A stretch of DNA of 64,000 nucleotides, taken from NCBI GenBank assembly GCA_026709225.1, contig JAPOTJ010000032.1:1-64000 (forward strand), given 5' to 3'. The position numbers were made by a program, and so were the translations under genes. The notes beneath the pieces are model-generated. The model was given only the letters and a program-made list of their open reading frames with translations. It was not told where the DNA came from and did not search any database. Position 1 is the first letter of the stretch, and each line of letters starts with the position of its first letter. Shown piece by piece: positions 23,932 to 33,545 of the stretch. Source of the stretch: Gammaproteobacteria bacterium (GTDB lineage: Bacteria; Pseudomonadota; Gammaproteobacteria; Pseudomonadales; Azotimanducaceae).

Positions 23932-24092
23932 AGCCTGCGCCGTAGAAATTCACGATAGCGAAAATTCGATCCCGCCGCCCGTTTGGAGGGTCGATTGAGG
24001 ATAATATCGGGCTATATTTGACGAAATCGAGCGTTCAAACGGGCGAGTGGGAGCGGATTTGCAGCCGCGAATTTCTACGGCGCAGGCTCCTA
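23928..24092. mobile_element. MITE-like element with TA ends
   Basis: About 165 bp with 24-bp terminal inverted repeats, TAGGAGCCTGCGCCGTAGAA at the left and its inverse at 24069-24092. It is bounded by TA on each side, as Tc1/IS630-type elements are. No coding capacity is seen. It sits at the very edge of the 70-bp palindrome, as if it had inserted at a TA there. A half copy lies at 8488-8578. Confidence 0.82.
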
Positions 24093-24100
24093 GCACTGAT

Positions 24101-25279
24101 CTATCGCAGTGCCTCCTTGAACAGCCTTTGTCGCTCCTGCGGCGTTTCGTCTGCGAGATTCCACAGGCTTTCGTAAAAAAAGAACGAAACGCCGCTGAAC
24201 CGCCGTGCCCGAGTCATGTCAATCTGCTGGCGTAGTAGGCTTGATGACACATGTCGGCTCCTGAGGCCGCTGAGGATACCGACGACCACAGGGATGGATT
24301 GGCGCGTGGCGTGCACCTCGGGTTTCGATAATTCTTGCCCAAAGGACAGCATGTTGTCGCGATAGACTTGCAGCACCAGCTCATCAATTAATCCTCGCTC
24401 ATGCCAAGCGCGCCAGTCAAGCAGGTAGCAATTCTTGGAAAAAGTCTGTGGATTAGGGGAAACGGAAATCGTCAACTGCGGGCGGATTGCCTTCAAAGTC
24501 GAGACTAGTTTTTCTACAAAATGAGTGATGCTCGCTGCGCGCCAATCGACCCAGCTTTGCCAGTCAGGGTCGTCATGAACACAGTTCGTCAATTGATCAA
24601 GGTCTGGTGCCGGAGGTGGCTCTGCTTCAGGATAATCCCGCTGGTACAGTTCCAGCGTGCGGGGGTCGTAGCCGAATTGAAAGTGGTATCCAAAATGATC
24701 ATCCAACTGTATGCCGTCTACGGCGTAGGTGTCCACGAGCTCCGATAAAAGTTCACTGAGCATGGCTTGAACTTGAGGATGCAACGGATTGAGCCATACC
24801 ATTGGTGTTTTACCGCCGAGCAGCCAAATAGCCGAACCGTCCGCACGACGAGTCAGCCACTCAGGATGTTCGTTCGCGAGGCGCGAATCCGCAGGCATCA
24901 TCAGGCCGTATTCAAACCAAGGGATTACTCGCATGTCGTACCGCTGTCCATGGCCGATGACTTCTTTAAGCGCATCCCGTTTCGCGAGCTCCAGGCGAGG
25001 CAACTGCGGAGCACCTGTCCAACGCTGTGACGCCTGGCTGGGGTACAGTGTATGACCTCTATTCCACACTACCGGATACAGCGTGTTGAAACCGTGCTTC
25101 GAGAGGATGTTGATTGCCTCTTCGAGGCGATGCGGATCAAACAGCACATCACTATCAACATTGGTGAGCCAGACACCGCGCGTCCATGACTCGGTCTCGT
25201 GCCTGCGAGCGCTCTCGCTAACAGCCGTTTCGACAAATGTGAAGGACGCGAGTAGGAGTATGGACAGGCGCAGATGCAT
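24101..25279 (-). CDS. GHL10-type glycosyl hydrolase-like protein (DUF187)
   Basis: 392 residues. A signal peptide (MHLRLSILLLASFTFVETAVSES) directs export. The TIM-barrel domain begins RGVWLTNVDSDVLFD and includes NTLYPVVWNRGHTLYPS, DMRVIPWFEYGLM, MVWLNPLHPQVQAML and VDGIQLDDHFGY, typical of the family. Probably a periplasmic or outer-membrane enzyme that trims glycans taken up by the TonB receptor encoded 20 nt upstream in the same direction. ATG 25279 is preferred to the TTG before it. Confidence 0.85.
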   Translation of the reverse strand: MHLRLSILLLASFTFVETAVSESARRHETESWTRGVWLTNVDSDVLFDPHRLEEAINILSKHGFNTLYPVVWNRGHTLYPSQASQRWTGAPQLPRLELAKRDALKEVIGHGQRYDMRVIPWFEYGLMMPADSRLANEHPEWLTRRADGSAIWLLGGKTPMVWLNPLHPQVQAMLSELLSELVDTYAVDGIQLDDHFGYHFQFGYDPRTLELYQRDYPEAEPPPAPDLDQLTNCVHDDPDWQSWVDWRAASITHFVEKLVSTLKAIRPQLTISVSPNPQTFSKNCYLLDWRAWHERGLIDELVLQVYRDNMLSFGQELSKPEVHATRQSIPVVVGILSGLRSRHVSSSLLRQQIDMTRARRFSGVSFFFYESLWNLADETPQERQRLFKEALR

Positions 25280-25300
25280 CAATAGCGCATGGCGACGGCC

Positions 25301-28300
25301 CTACAATCTGACATTGACAATGACCACATAGCGTCGGTCATTGTCGTAGGTGTAGGCTTTGCGCCCTGGTATCAGGTGGTAAGCCTCGAGATCCTCATCG
25401 GTAATGTTGATGATCTGCCCCACCAGTTCGATACGATCATTGATTCTGTAACTGCTTGAGAACGTCAGATAGCCGTAATCATTGGCCCAGGTTTCGGAGC
25501 CGAAGAAGGATGTTTCGATCAGGTATTCGGAACGCCAGTTGTAGCTGATGCGCGCATTGATACCTGCATGTTCATAGTAGAAAGTGGTATTGAAGGTATG
25601 TTCCGAGGCACCTTCGACTGCGCCAGCACCGAGCCCTTCAAGCGGATCGCGATCCTGCCCCGGAACCTCAGCGTCGGTCCATGTGTAATTGACAATCGCG
25701 CCAAAGCGACCCCACAGAGGTTGCTGCCACAATGCCTCAACCCCGGACAGGCGCTGATCCTCACCATTGATGGGCTGGGAGGTGTCAAACTCCTGTTCAA
25801 CAAGGACGCCATTCTCGAACACGGTGCGGGTTTCCTTAGCTGTGACGGCCAAGGGCGCGTCGGAGATGTCCTTGTAGAAGAGTGTGGCGGCCAGTAGCGA
25901 ATCCTCAGCAAAATACCATTCCGCAGACAGGTCGAACTGATCGGAAACGATCGCTTCCAAGGCAGGGTTACCCCGCGCACCAGCGTTGAGATTGCCATAA
26001 TAGGATGTTCGCACAGCCAGCGCCTGAGGGTCGGGCCGCGCCATGACACGAGCCGCGCCAAAACGCAGCGTCACCTGATCATTCAGGTCATACGCGAGAT
26101 TGAAGTTGGGTAGAAACTCTGTATAGCTGTTGCTGCGGGTAATCCAATTGGCGAAGCAGGTTTCGGGTGTGCAGAGTCGATTTTGATTGGCGCGGTTGAC
26201 TATATTGGATGCCTCCGCTTGGGCGTTGGGGTTCAAGAACAGGGCGGCTGCCGACTGATCACCCACCACTTCGTATCCCTGCGAGTTCGTCTCTGTGCGG
26301 GAAATCCGCAACCCAAACTCGCCACGAAAACGCTCCGTTCGATAATCGGACTTGATATACGCGGACGTGATTTTCTCCGCCACATTCCATGTGTCTTCGA
26401 GAAAGATAGCCTCTAACAGCTCTTCAGTGGGGCGGCTGTCGAGCGCCCGGGCGGTGTCGCTATCCACTAGCAGGTAGCCCAAAGGGGATCGCTCACCGTT
26501 GGAAAAATGTGCGATGGTAAGCGAACGCTTGTCATCGCCAAAATAGCGCGACCGACTGAAAGGGTCGAGGCGGCCAGCGCCGCGGCCAGCGTCTTTCAGC
26601 CAGTCATTGTCGTCGGCACCGGGTTTCTTGAGCGCGATGCCCTTGGCATTGCGGACAAAATCGCCGTTGGCATCCCTCTGATAGTCGTCGTCGTGGTTGC
26701 GGGTGTAGCTGTAGAGGTTGTAGTTGCGCCCTTTGTCGCGGTCCCGGTGCATGATCCCTGCCTTGAGCGAGGTCAGGACACCAAAGTTCACATCCTGTTC
26801 GAAGTCCAGCATGAGGTACTGCTCTTCCTCAAAATCGACGGTGCGGGAGCGCCCCTGATTGCCGAAATCGAACAGTCGCCCGGCATAGGAGCGATCACTT
26901 TCTTCGCGCAGCCCATCGGTTCCGGGGGGATGCAGCCCGTTGCTGCCTTCCGGCGTAGTTAGATAACGTAGATTCAGGTTTTCATCCATCGTGGCTGCGT
27001 GGATCCAGTCGTCGCGGGTGCGACGTATTTCCTCGCCGGTTGTCGGATCCATCCATGTATAGCCGCTATGCTCGGCGCTGAAAAACCAACCGCGTTGATC
27101 AAAATTACCGCCCTGCGACTCAGTTTCGCCTATGTGGGTCGAAAGCGTCCATCCGGCTTTGCTGGTGTAAGAGAATTCAATATCGAGCGCCTGGGTGTCG
27201 ATCCGAGACAAGCGGTCGAACACTTGGGTACGGCCGCCTGGGAAGGGCCAGGGCTGGTTGTTGTCAGGGAATCCATCGCCGTTTCTATCCACACCCATCG
27301 CCGAGTTGCAAGCGGGCGTGGGCGCACAGTTACGCATATACCAAGTGCCGGCCACAACACCCTCCTCGCTACCGCTGCCCCGAGTCACAATTGATCCCGG
27401 GTCGAGGCTGCCCCGATCCCGCTCATTGATAGTGACCAGATTGCTGTTGTTATTGCTGTTCGCGCCTAGCACCGTATCCAGATAGTTCACCGTCATACCG
27501 AAGCCATCACCGAGGCGCCACTGGCCGGAGAAGAACAAGGTCTCACGTTCACGCTGTTGACGAAAATCCGGTCGGTTCATGAGGCGCGGTGCCCAGTAGT
27601 CATCCGAGGAATTGTCTGAATGGCCGGGCTCCAAAAAGCGGTTCAGTACCCGTCCGAAGCGATGCACCGTGCGGTCCTGCCGCGTCGCTGAAATAAGCGC
27701 GCCAAAGGTCTTTTCTTCGTTGCGCCAAGAAACTAGGGCGGAACCGTTCGGATTCCATTCCTTTGAGTTGCCGGAATATTGGCCTTGGCCCTGTAGGGAC
27801 ACGGTGAAAGGCTTGAGATCAAGCGGCTTGTTGGTTTCCAGAACTACTGTGCCGCCCAGCGAACCTTCCTGCAAATCCGCCTGAGGTGTCTTGTATACCT
27901 TAATGGCTCTAACCAGATTCGCGGGCAGTACGGTGTAATTGAAACCGCGCGATGACAGGTTGAGGGTGAACCACTCGGTGGTCGCGACTGACATTCCATT
28001 CAGCAAGGTGCGGTTTTGTGAGGAGCGGGTACCGCGAATCGATATCCGCTCACCTTCGCCAAAACTTCGTGTGACGCTCACGCCTGGGACATGAGACAGC
28101 GAGTCCGCCACATTCTGATCTGGAAACTTACCGATATCTTCGGCGTTGATTGCATCCACGATGGCTGATGAGTCCCGTTTCGTGTCAAGCGCCTTTGACA
28201 GGGAATTCCTGATCCCCGTCACGACGATTTCTTCGATCACCTCATCGTCCTCGTCGACCGCCTGCGCTTGCGTCTGCGCCGAGACCGCCCCAGTCAGCAC

Positions 28301-28399
28301 CGCGAGCAGCAAAGATATCAAGGAGAGAAGCATATATCTTTTACACGCACAGGCCTTTTTTGCACATGTTTTTCTGCTCAGTTTCATAGTCATCTCCAT
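25301..28399 (-). CDS. TonB-dependent receptor (Xanthomonas/Caulobacter type)
   Basis: 1,032 residues at most. A signal peptide (LLSLISLLLAVLTGAVSAQ) is followed by EIVVTGIRNSLSKAL, a plug domain (IVDAINAEDIGKFPDQNVADSL, GISIRGTRSSQNRTLLNG) and a long beta barrel ending VVIVNVRL. This is the TIGR01782 type, which is linked to uptake of plant and microbial glycans. ATGs at 28399, 28393 and 28387 are all possible; an AGGGGGA lies upstream. Forms an operon with the GHL10 gene and is divergent from nanE. Confidence 0.93.
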   Translation of the reverse strand: MEMTMKLSRKTCAKKACACKRYMLLSLISLLLAVLTGAVSAQTQAQAVDEDDEVIEEIVVTGIRNSLSKALDTKRDSSAIVDAINAEDIGKFPDQNVADSLSHVPGVSVTRSFGEGERISIRGTRSSQNRTLLNGMSVATTEWFTLNLSSRGFNYTVLPANLVRAIKVYKTPQADLQEGSLGGTVVLETNKPLDLKPFTVSLQGQGQYSGNSKEWNPNGSALVSWRNEEKTFGALISATRQDRTVHRFGRVLNRFLEPGHSDNSSDDYWAPRLMNRPDFRQQRERETLFFSGQWRLGDGFGMTVNYLDTVLGANSNNNSNLVTINERDRGSLDPGSIVTRGSGSEEGVVAGTWYMRNCAPTPACNSAMGVDRNGDGFPDNNQPWPFPGGRTQVFDRLSRIDTQALDIEFSYTSKAGWTLSTHIGETESQGGNFDQRGWFFSAEHSGYTWMDPTTGEEIRRTRDDWIHAATMDENLNLRYLTTPEGSNGLHPPGTDGLREESDRSYAGRLFDFGNQGRSRTVDFEEEQYLMLDFEQDVNFGVLTSLKAGIMHRDRDKGRNYNLYSYTRNHDDDYQRDANGDFVRNAKGIALKKPGADDNDWLKDAGRGAGRLDPFSRSRYFGDDKRSLTIAHFSNGERSPLGYLLVDSDTARALDSRPTEELLEAIFLEDTWNVAEKITSAYIKSDYRTERFRGEFGLRISRTETNSQGYEVVGDQSAAALFLNPNAQAEASNIVNRANQNRLCTPETCFANWITRSNSYTEFLPNFNLAYDLNDQVTLRFGAARVMARPDPQALAVRTSYYGNLNAGARGNPALEAIVSDQFDLSAEWYFAEDSLLAATLFYKDISDAPLAVTAKETRTVFENGVLVEQEFDTSQPINGEDQRLSGVEALWQQPLWGRFGAIVNYTWTDAEVPGQDRDPLEGLGAGAVEGASEHTFNTTFYYEHAGINARISYNWRSEYLIETSFFGSETWANDYGYLTFSSSYRINDRIELVGQIINITDEDLEAYHLIPGRKAYTYDNDRRYVVIVNVRL

Positions 28400-28720
28400 G
28401 TCCCCCTATAGTGGTGAGTATTGCGATGATATATGTTACCAGTTTGCGTTATACATACCAGTATTTTTAATACCACAATACCACATGTCGCTATTTGATA
28501 CTTGACGACGCGAAGCTATCGTCTCTCTCCAGGGTAACAAGCATTTGACTGGCGATGCGATGAGCAATTGGTAGTATCTGGTATTATCGCGGCACTTTAG
28601 CGTCGGCTTTGATGCCGAACTGCTTACACACTGGCTCAACCAACAGGCCTCAACTAACAGATAAGGAGAAGCACATGATGCTGCGAATCCGCGCTGGCTT
28701 CTTCGCGTAAAGGCCGAGCA
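28400..28720. promoter_or_regulatory. divergent control region with TGGTATT-type half sites
   Basis: AATACCA occurs at 28469-28475 and 28477-28483 and CATACCA at 28454-28460, near the TonB gene. TGGTAGT (28569-28575) and TGGTATT (28579-28585) lie on the nanE side, one helical turn apart. These are the same half sites as in the inverted repeat before the GntR gene. No gene is seen in this interval. Confidence 0.6.
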
Positions 28721-29434
28721 GTGAAGCGTTTCACAGTCGAAGATCTCGACCAAACAATGAAAGGCAGCATTATCGCCTCCTGTCAGCCTGTCGTCGGCGG
28801 CCCGCTCGACCGCGACGACATGGTGGTCGCCATGGCCTCTGCCTGCATTGACGGCGGCGCAAAGGCATTGAGAATAGAAGGTGCCGAAAGGGTCGCGAAA
28901 ATACGGCGGGTGAGTGAAGTGCCTGTGTTCGGCATTGTCAAGCGGGATATGCAGAACAGCGAAGTGTGCATCACGCCAAGCGTTGAAGATGTGCTGTCAC
29001 TCGCTGAGGCCGGCGCTGACGTGATTGCTTTTGACGCGACCGACCGAGTCAGGCCGACTCGACGCGAAGACATCGTCAAGGCAATTCTTGACAGCGGCTG
29101 CCACGCCATGGCTGATTGCTCATGCATGGACGATGTTCATTTTGCCTTGGCGCTCAATGTGGACTTCATCGGCACAACGCTCTCCGGCTATGTGGGCGGG
29201 CGAACGCCGCCGGAACCCGACTACCAGCTTTTGAAACGTGCGGTCAATGTGGCGCCTCGCGTCATTGCCGAAGGACGCTACAACACGCCTCGGAAAGCTC
29301 AGGAGGCACATCGACTGGGGGCCTGGGGAGTGACCGTCGGTACGGCGCTGACAAGACTCGAAACCATCACAGGGTGGTTCGTCAATGGTCTTGAAGCTTT
29401 TTCTCCTGACACGGGATGTTCGCCCCGCCATTGA
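28721..29434 (+). CDS. nanE: N-acetylmannosamine-6-phosphate 2-epimerase
   Basis: 237 residues, TIM barrel. Converts ManNAc-6-P to GlcNAc-6-P. Family motifs are SCQPVVGGPLDRDD, GAKALRIEGAE, VFGIVKRDM, IAFDATDRVRP, GTTLSGYVGG and VIAEGRYNTP. The GTG at 28721 is the likely start, with AAAGG 8 nt upstream, and gives the usual N-terminal length. First gene of the large plus-strand operon. No sialate lyase (NanA) is nearby, so the substrate may come directly from ManNAc or a mannosamine-containing glycan. Confidence 0.93.
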   Translation: MKRFTVEDLDQTMKGSIIASCQPVVGGPLDRDDMVVAMASACIDGGAKALRIEGAERVAKIRRVSEVPVFGIVKRDMQNSEVCITPSVEDVLSLAEAGADVIAFDATDRVRPTRREDIVKAILDSGCHAMADCSCMDDVHFALALNVDFIGTTLSGYVGGRTPPEPDYQLLKRAVNVAPRVIAEGRYNTPRKAQEAHRLGAWGVTVGTALTRLETITGWFVNGLEAFSPDTGCSPRH

Positions 29435-29443
29435 GACGCAGAA

Positions 29444-30751
29444 GTGGTTTTGCGCCCGATAAGTGTAAGGAGCCTGCTAGTCATTCCCGTGATCATGGCT
29501 TGCACCGTTGGAGCAGTCATGCTCTGGCAAGCGCACGACGAGCGATCAGACGGGGACGTAGACATAGTCGAAATCGAATTCTGGACGATGCAGTTGTCAC
29601 CGATTCTCGATGGCTATATCAATTCATCGATCACCGCGTTCGAACAGAGCCATCCGCATGTCAATATCAAATGGGTCGATGTCGCATGGGCGGACATGGA
29701 GCGCAAGCTGCTGTCCTCGGTCGCTGCCGGAACCGCGCCGGATGTTGCGAATCTGAACCCGCAGTTCGCATCAAAACTCGCCGAATTCAACGCACTCGAA
29801 GACCCAACCCGTTATCTTGGTGCTGAGACCACCGCCTTGTACCATGCCGGCGTATGGCGCTCGAATCAGCTCAACGGCAGATACTTTGGCATCCCTTGGT
29901 ATCTCTCAACCAGTGTGGCAATTTACAACACATCTATATTCGATGAAGCGAATGTCCCGTTCCCGGCGACGCTTGAGGACATCATCGAGATTGGCGGGAT
30001 CATCAGGGAAAAGGCTGGCAAATACACGTATTTCCCGAGTTTTGATGGCGGCGAGCCGATGGAAAACTACGTGCTCATGGGCGGTGACATCCGCAACGAC
30101 TTGCCTGCGTACGGATTGACAGACGCATCGGTCGAAAAACTGCTGCGCTACTACGCCGGTCTCTACGAAAGCGGCGCTGTGCCGCCCTCGGTGCTAATTG
30201 AAGGGCATCAAAAAGCGGTTGATCTCTTCCAATCCGGGGAGCTTGCCATGCTCTTGATCGGGATGCAGATGCTGCACACGATTCGCCTCAATGCGCCGGA
30301 GCTTGTGGCTGACCTTGTGGTCCGGCCGCATCCCAATGCTGACCAAGGCCGGGCAAATATTGCGGCCATGAATCTTGTCGTCCCCACACAGACGCAGCAC
30401 CCGCAAGAGGCGTTTGCTTTCATTGTGTTCATCACGTCTCCGGAGAGGCAAACGGAAATGGCACGACATGTCCCCATTATTCCGTCCACGCCAAGCAGCC
30501 TAGAGGACCGATTCTTCGACATCACTGATCCGCGTGACAACTTCGAGATTGCAAGGGCGCATTCCATTGAGCAAATTCGCGGGGGTGCGGTGCTGCTGCC
30601 GCCGCTGACCAATTACTCAAGGCTTCGCACCGCGTTCATTCAGCACACGCAACGCGCCATGCTTGCCGAAGTCTCTGTCGAGGAAGGCGCCAAGAATTTG
30701 ATCGACGACTGGCGCACTATCTCGCGGATGTCCGGCGCCTCACCCAACTGA
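29444..30751 (+). CDS. sugar ABC transporter substrate-binding protein
   Basis: 435 residues from GTG 29444. An N-terminal hydrophobic segment (SLLVIPVIMACTVGAVMLW) serves as signal or anchor. The mature part has EIEFWTMQLSP, HPHVNIKWVDVAWADMERKL and AAGTAPDVANLNP, as in the family 1 (MalE/UgpB) sugar-binding proteins. It captures imported oligosaccharide for the permeases encoded two genes downstream. Its stop is directly followed by the ROK kinase gene. Confidence 0.92.
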   Translation: MVLRPISVRSLLVIPVIMACTVGAVMLWQAHDERSDGDVDIVEIEFWTMQLSPILDGYINSSITAFEQSHPHVNIKWVDVAWADMERKLLSSVAAGTAPDVANLNPQFASKLAEFNALEDPTRYLGAETTALYHAGVWRSNQLNGRYFGIPWYLSTSVAIYNTSIFDEANVPFPATLEDIIEIGGIIREKAGKYTYFPSFDGGEPMENYVLMGGDIRNDLPAYGLTDASVEKLLRYYAGLYESGAVPPSVLIEGHQKAVDLFQSGELAMLLIGMQMLHTIRLNAPELVADLVVRPHPNADQGRANIAAMNLVVPTQTQHPQEAFAFIVFITSPERQTEMARHVPIIPSTPSSLEDRFFDITDPRDNFEIARAHSIEQIRGGAVLLPPLTNYSRLRTAFIQHTQRAMLAEVSVEEGAKNLIDDWRTISRMSGASPN

Positions 30752-30753
30752 TC

Positions 30754-31761
30754 ATGACGCCCTGTGTTATGGCATACGACATCGGCGGCAGCAAAGTTCG
30801 CGCTGGCTTGATTGCGTCTTCGGGCGAGATCTTCGATCAATTGGGAGCACCGTCTCGCGCTCAAGAAGGTCCTGACGGCATCATGTCAGTCGCGCAGGCG
30901 CTCACCCAAACACTCCTCGGACGCAATCGCCGCAACGTAGACCATGCTGCCGCCGTTGGCGTTTCGACCGGCGGCGTGGTGCAGACCAAGACGGGCGTGA
31001 TTGCCGCCGCTGCCGACTTCATGCCGGGATGGAACGGCTTTGAGATCAAGAAAGCGTTTGAGTCCGCTTTCTCTCGGCGCGTGCTGGTTGACAATGACGG
31101 CAACTGTGCGCTGTACGCCGAGATATGGAAACAGTCCCTCGCAGGTCGCGATGCCATCCTACTTGCCCTCGGCACAGGCTTGGGCGGGGCGATCTACTCG
31201 AACGGAGCGCTGCGCGCTGGCACTTTTTTCTTGGCGGGGCACTTTGGACAAACGCTTGTCGGCGACCTGTCGCGCCCAGACGAATGGGAGCAACTGGAAA
31301 CCACGCTCTCGGGTGACGGCCTTGCGAAGCTGGCGCGACGTATTCAAGGCGAGCAGGCAGCGAAAGGGGGCATTGATTGCGAAGATTGCGACGAAAACGC
31401 CTTGACACTGTTTGCTGACGGCCATGCCGTGATTGCAGCGCTGTCGGCGGGCGGTGCCGCAGGTGACGTGGCACAGGCGGCTATGTCAAGGTGGGTTGGC
31501 CTGCTTGCGACAACCTGCCACAACCTGCAATGGAACTATGATCCGGAAACCATCATTATTGGAGGCGGCATGATTGAGGCCAAGTCGCTCTGGTGGTCGA
31601 AGTTCTGCCAATCCTTGGAGGCTGTCAACCGGCGTTTCGGCTTGCCTGCGAACATGGATGTGAGGCCAGCGACCTTGGGCAACGATGCGGCCATGGTCGG
31701 TGCGGGGTTGATGGCTTGGCAGGCGTTGCATCTGTGTAATGGGAGCGAGGACGGAGCATGA
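30754..31761 (+). CDS. nanK: ROK-family sugar kinase lacking the zinc cysteines
   Basis: 335 residues. The ATP-binding loop is AYDIGGSKVRAGLI, the catalytic Asp115 lies in LVDNDGNCALYAE and LALGTGLGGAIYSNG is the second phosphate loop. In this position after nanE it is a probable N-acetylmannosamine kinase. The usual zinc motif GHxxxx(x)CxCGxxGCxE is reduced to GHFGQTLVGDLSRPDEWEQLE: His163 and the Glu remain, but all three Cys are gone. It overlaps the permease gene by 4 nt. The sugar is inferred from context. Confidence 0.85.
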   Translation: MTPCVMAYDIGGSKVRAGLIASSGEIFDQLGAPSRAQEGPDGIMSVAQALTQTLLGRNRRNVDHAAAVGVSTGGVVQTKTGVIAAAADFMPGWNGFEIKKAFESAFSRRVLVDNDGNCALYAEIWKQSLAGRDAILLALGTGLGGAIYSNGALRAGTFFLAGHFGQTLVGDLSRPDEWEQLETTLSGDGLAKLARRIQGEQAAKGGIDCEDCDENALTLFADGHAVIAALSAGGAAGDVAQAAMSRWVGLLATTCHNLQWNYDPETIIIGGGMIEAKSLWWSKFCQSLEAVNRRFGLPANMDVRPATLGNDAAMVGAGLMAWQALHLCNGSEDGA

Positions 31762-32666
31762 GAGCGCATCGGGAATGGCACGAGACACTGCACAGATGTG
31801 TGCCTTACGCATTCCTCACGCCAGCGATGCTTCTCATCGGCACTTTTGTCCTGCTGCCTATGATCAGCGCATTGCTGATCAGTTTCAGCGAATACAACAT
31901 GATAGAAGCACCCAGATTCGTGGGACTGGAGCAGTATCGAAGGCTCGTGAGCGATCCGTTTTTCTGGAACGCGCTCTTGAACAGCTTGCTTTACCTCCTC
32001 GTCGTGGTTCCGATACTCACCTTCGCGCCGATTTTTCTCGCAGTGCTGGTGAATCGGAGACTGCCCGGCATCGCCGTGTTTCGCGCTATCTACTACCTGC
32101 CAGTGGTGACATCGCTGGTCGTCACAGGCCTGATGTGGAAGTGGGTCTACGAAGAGAATGGCGTCTTGAATTTCATACTCCAAAAGCTTGGCATCTTGGA
32201 TGACCCCATCGCTTGGCTCGCAGTGGCCGACACGTCCCTCTTTGCTGTGATGGCAGTGACAGTTTGGAGTGGGATGGGGTTTTATATGGTCATCTATCTT
32301 GCAGGACTGCAGTCCATCCCGAAGTCGCTCTATGAATCTGCCGATCTCGCGGGTGTCAGTCGAGTGCGGCAGACCGTTTTCATCACAATACCAATGCTTC
32401 AGCCCTACATCGCGCTCGTTGCGGTGATTTCGTCGATCGCGGCGATGAAGGTATTTGAGGAAGTGTTCATCATGACAAATGGCGGGCCCTTGAGTCAGAC
32501 CGAAACACTGGTCTTCTTCGTGTATCAAAACGCCTTTGTTGAATTTGACATGGGATATGCCTCGGCAGCGGGCATCGCGTTGTTCGTCGTCACGCTCGCG
32601 CTTTCCATGATTAACCTTATGCTCAGCCGAGGCAGTCCCAACACTGGGATAACGATGTATCGTTAA
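31758..32666 (+). CDS. sugar ABC transporter permease (MalF type)
   Basis: 302 residues with six membrane segments. The ATPase-contacting EAA loop is ESADLAGVSRVRQTVFITIPMLQPY. The N-terminus FLTPAMLLIGTFVLLPM and the first loop FVGLEQYRRLVSDPFFWNAL are typical of the carbohydrate CUT1 class. Overlaps the ROK gene by 4 nt and works with the second permease. Confidence 0.93.
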   Translation: MRAHREWHETLHRCVPYAFLTPAMLLIGTFVLLPMISALLISFSEYNMIEAPRFVGLEQYRRLVSDPFFWNALLNSLLYLLVVVPILTFAPIFLAVLVNRRLPGIAVFRAIYYLPVVTSLVVTGLMWKWVYEENGVLNFILQKLGILDDPIAWLAVADTSLFAVMAVTVWSGMGFYMVIYLAGLQSIPKSLYESADLAGVSRVRQTVFITIPMLQPYIALVAVISSIAAMKVFEEVFIMTNGGPLSQTETLVFFVYQNAFVEFDMGYASAAGIALFVVTLALSMINLMLSRGSPNTGITMYR

Positions 32667-32718
32667 TGGTTGGTGCGACGCAGGATCCCGCGCGTTCCTT
32701 GAATCTGAGGGATAAGGG

Positions 32719-33540
32719 ATGTCATTGATCCGGATAGTCCTGCGATACGCGGTGCTGGTGATTGTGGCTTCTGTATTTGCCGGACCCTTTCTGTGGCTGC
32801 TATCCACAGCTTTGAAATCAGGGGCGGAGAATATATTTCAATACCCGCCGGCGCTGATACCACGGGAAGCGACGCTCGATAACTTCAAACGAGTGTTCGA
32901 GGCGTTGCCGTTTTTGAGCTATTTCCTGAATAGCGCCTTGGTGGCCGCGCTCGCTGTCTCGTGCAACTTGATGCTATGTTCACTGGCCGCCTATCCGCTT
33001 GCGCGCATGTCCTTTGCTGGCAGGCAGGGTATTTTCCTTGTGCTCATCAGCACCCTGATGCTGCCCTTTCAACTACTGATGATTCCTCTGTATACGATCG
33101 CGGTGACGCTCGGTCTCAACAACTCCTTTCTTGGGCTGGTCATTCCACATGCGTGCACCGCCTTCGGGATTTTTCTGATGCGACAGGCCTTTATGGCGAT
33201 CCCGCATCAGCTAGAGGAATCGGCGCATCTCGAAGGGGTTACGCGGCTGCAAATCTGGTGGCATGTGTTGCTACCGCTCGTGAAACCGACACTGGCAACG
33301 CTTGCGGTGTTTACGTTTGTCGGCGTGTGGGGTGACTTCCTCTGGCCGCTGATCATCATCGACGACCAGACGAGGTATACCCTGCCGCTCGGCGTCAACA
33401 AGCTTGCGGGTGCGTTCGGAAAAGATTGGCGGCTTGTCGCCGCTGGCGCGGTTCTCTCTATCGTGCCTATGATGCTGGTATTCCTGTTTACACAAAGATT
33501 CTTCATTTCCGGTGCATTGAGGGGGGCGGTCAAGGGTTGA
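32719..33540 (+). CDS. sugar ABC transporter permease (MalG type)
   Basis: 273 residues with six membrane segments. The EAA loop is ESAHLEGVTRLQIWWHVLLPLVKPT, and FLWLLSTALKSGAE and FMAIPHQLEESA are usual for the CUT1 class. AGGGATAAGGG precedes the ATG. Partner of the MalF-type permease. Confidence 0.93.
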   Translation: MSLIRIVLRYAVLVIVASVFAGPFLWLLSTALKSGAENIFQYPPALIPREATLDNFKRVFEALPFLSYFLNSALVAALAVSCNLMLCSLAAYPLARMSFAGRQGIFLVLISTLMLPFQLLMIPLYTIAVTLGLNNSFLGLVIPHACTAFGIFLMRQAFMAIPHQLEESAHLEGVTRLQIWWHVLLPLVKPTLATLAVFTFVGVWGDFLWPLIIIDDQTRYTLPLGVNKLAGAFGKDWRLVAAGAVLSIVPMMLVFLFTQRFFISGALRGAVKG

Positions 33541-33545
33541 GCGTG

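Noticed and set aside
31536..32807. Long minus-strand frame opposite the permease genes
   Set aside because: His- and Gln-rich shadow of transmembrane coding sequence with no family resemblance.
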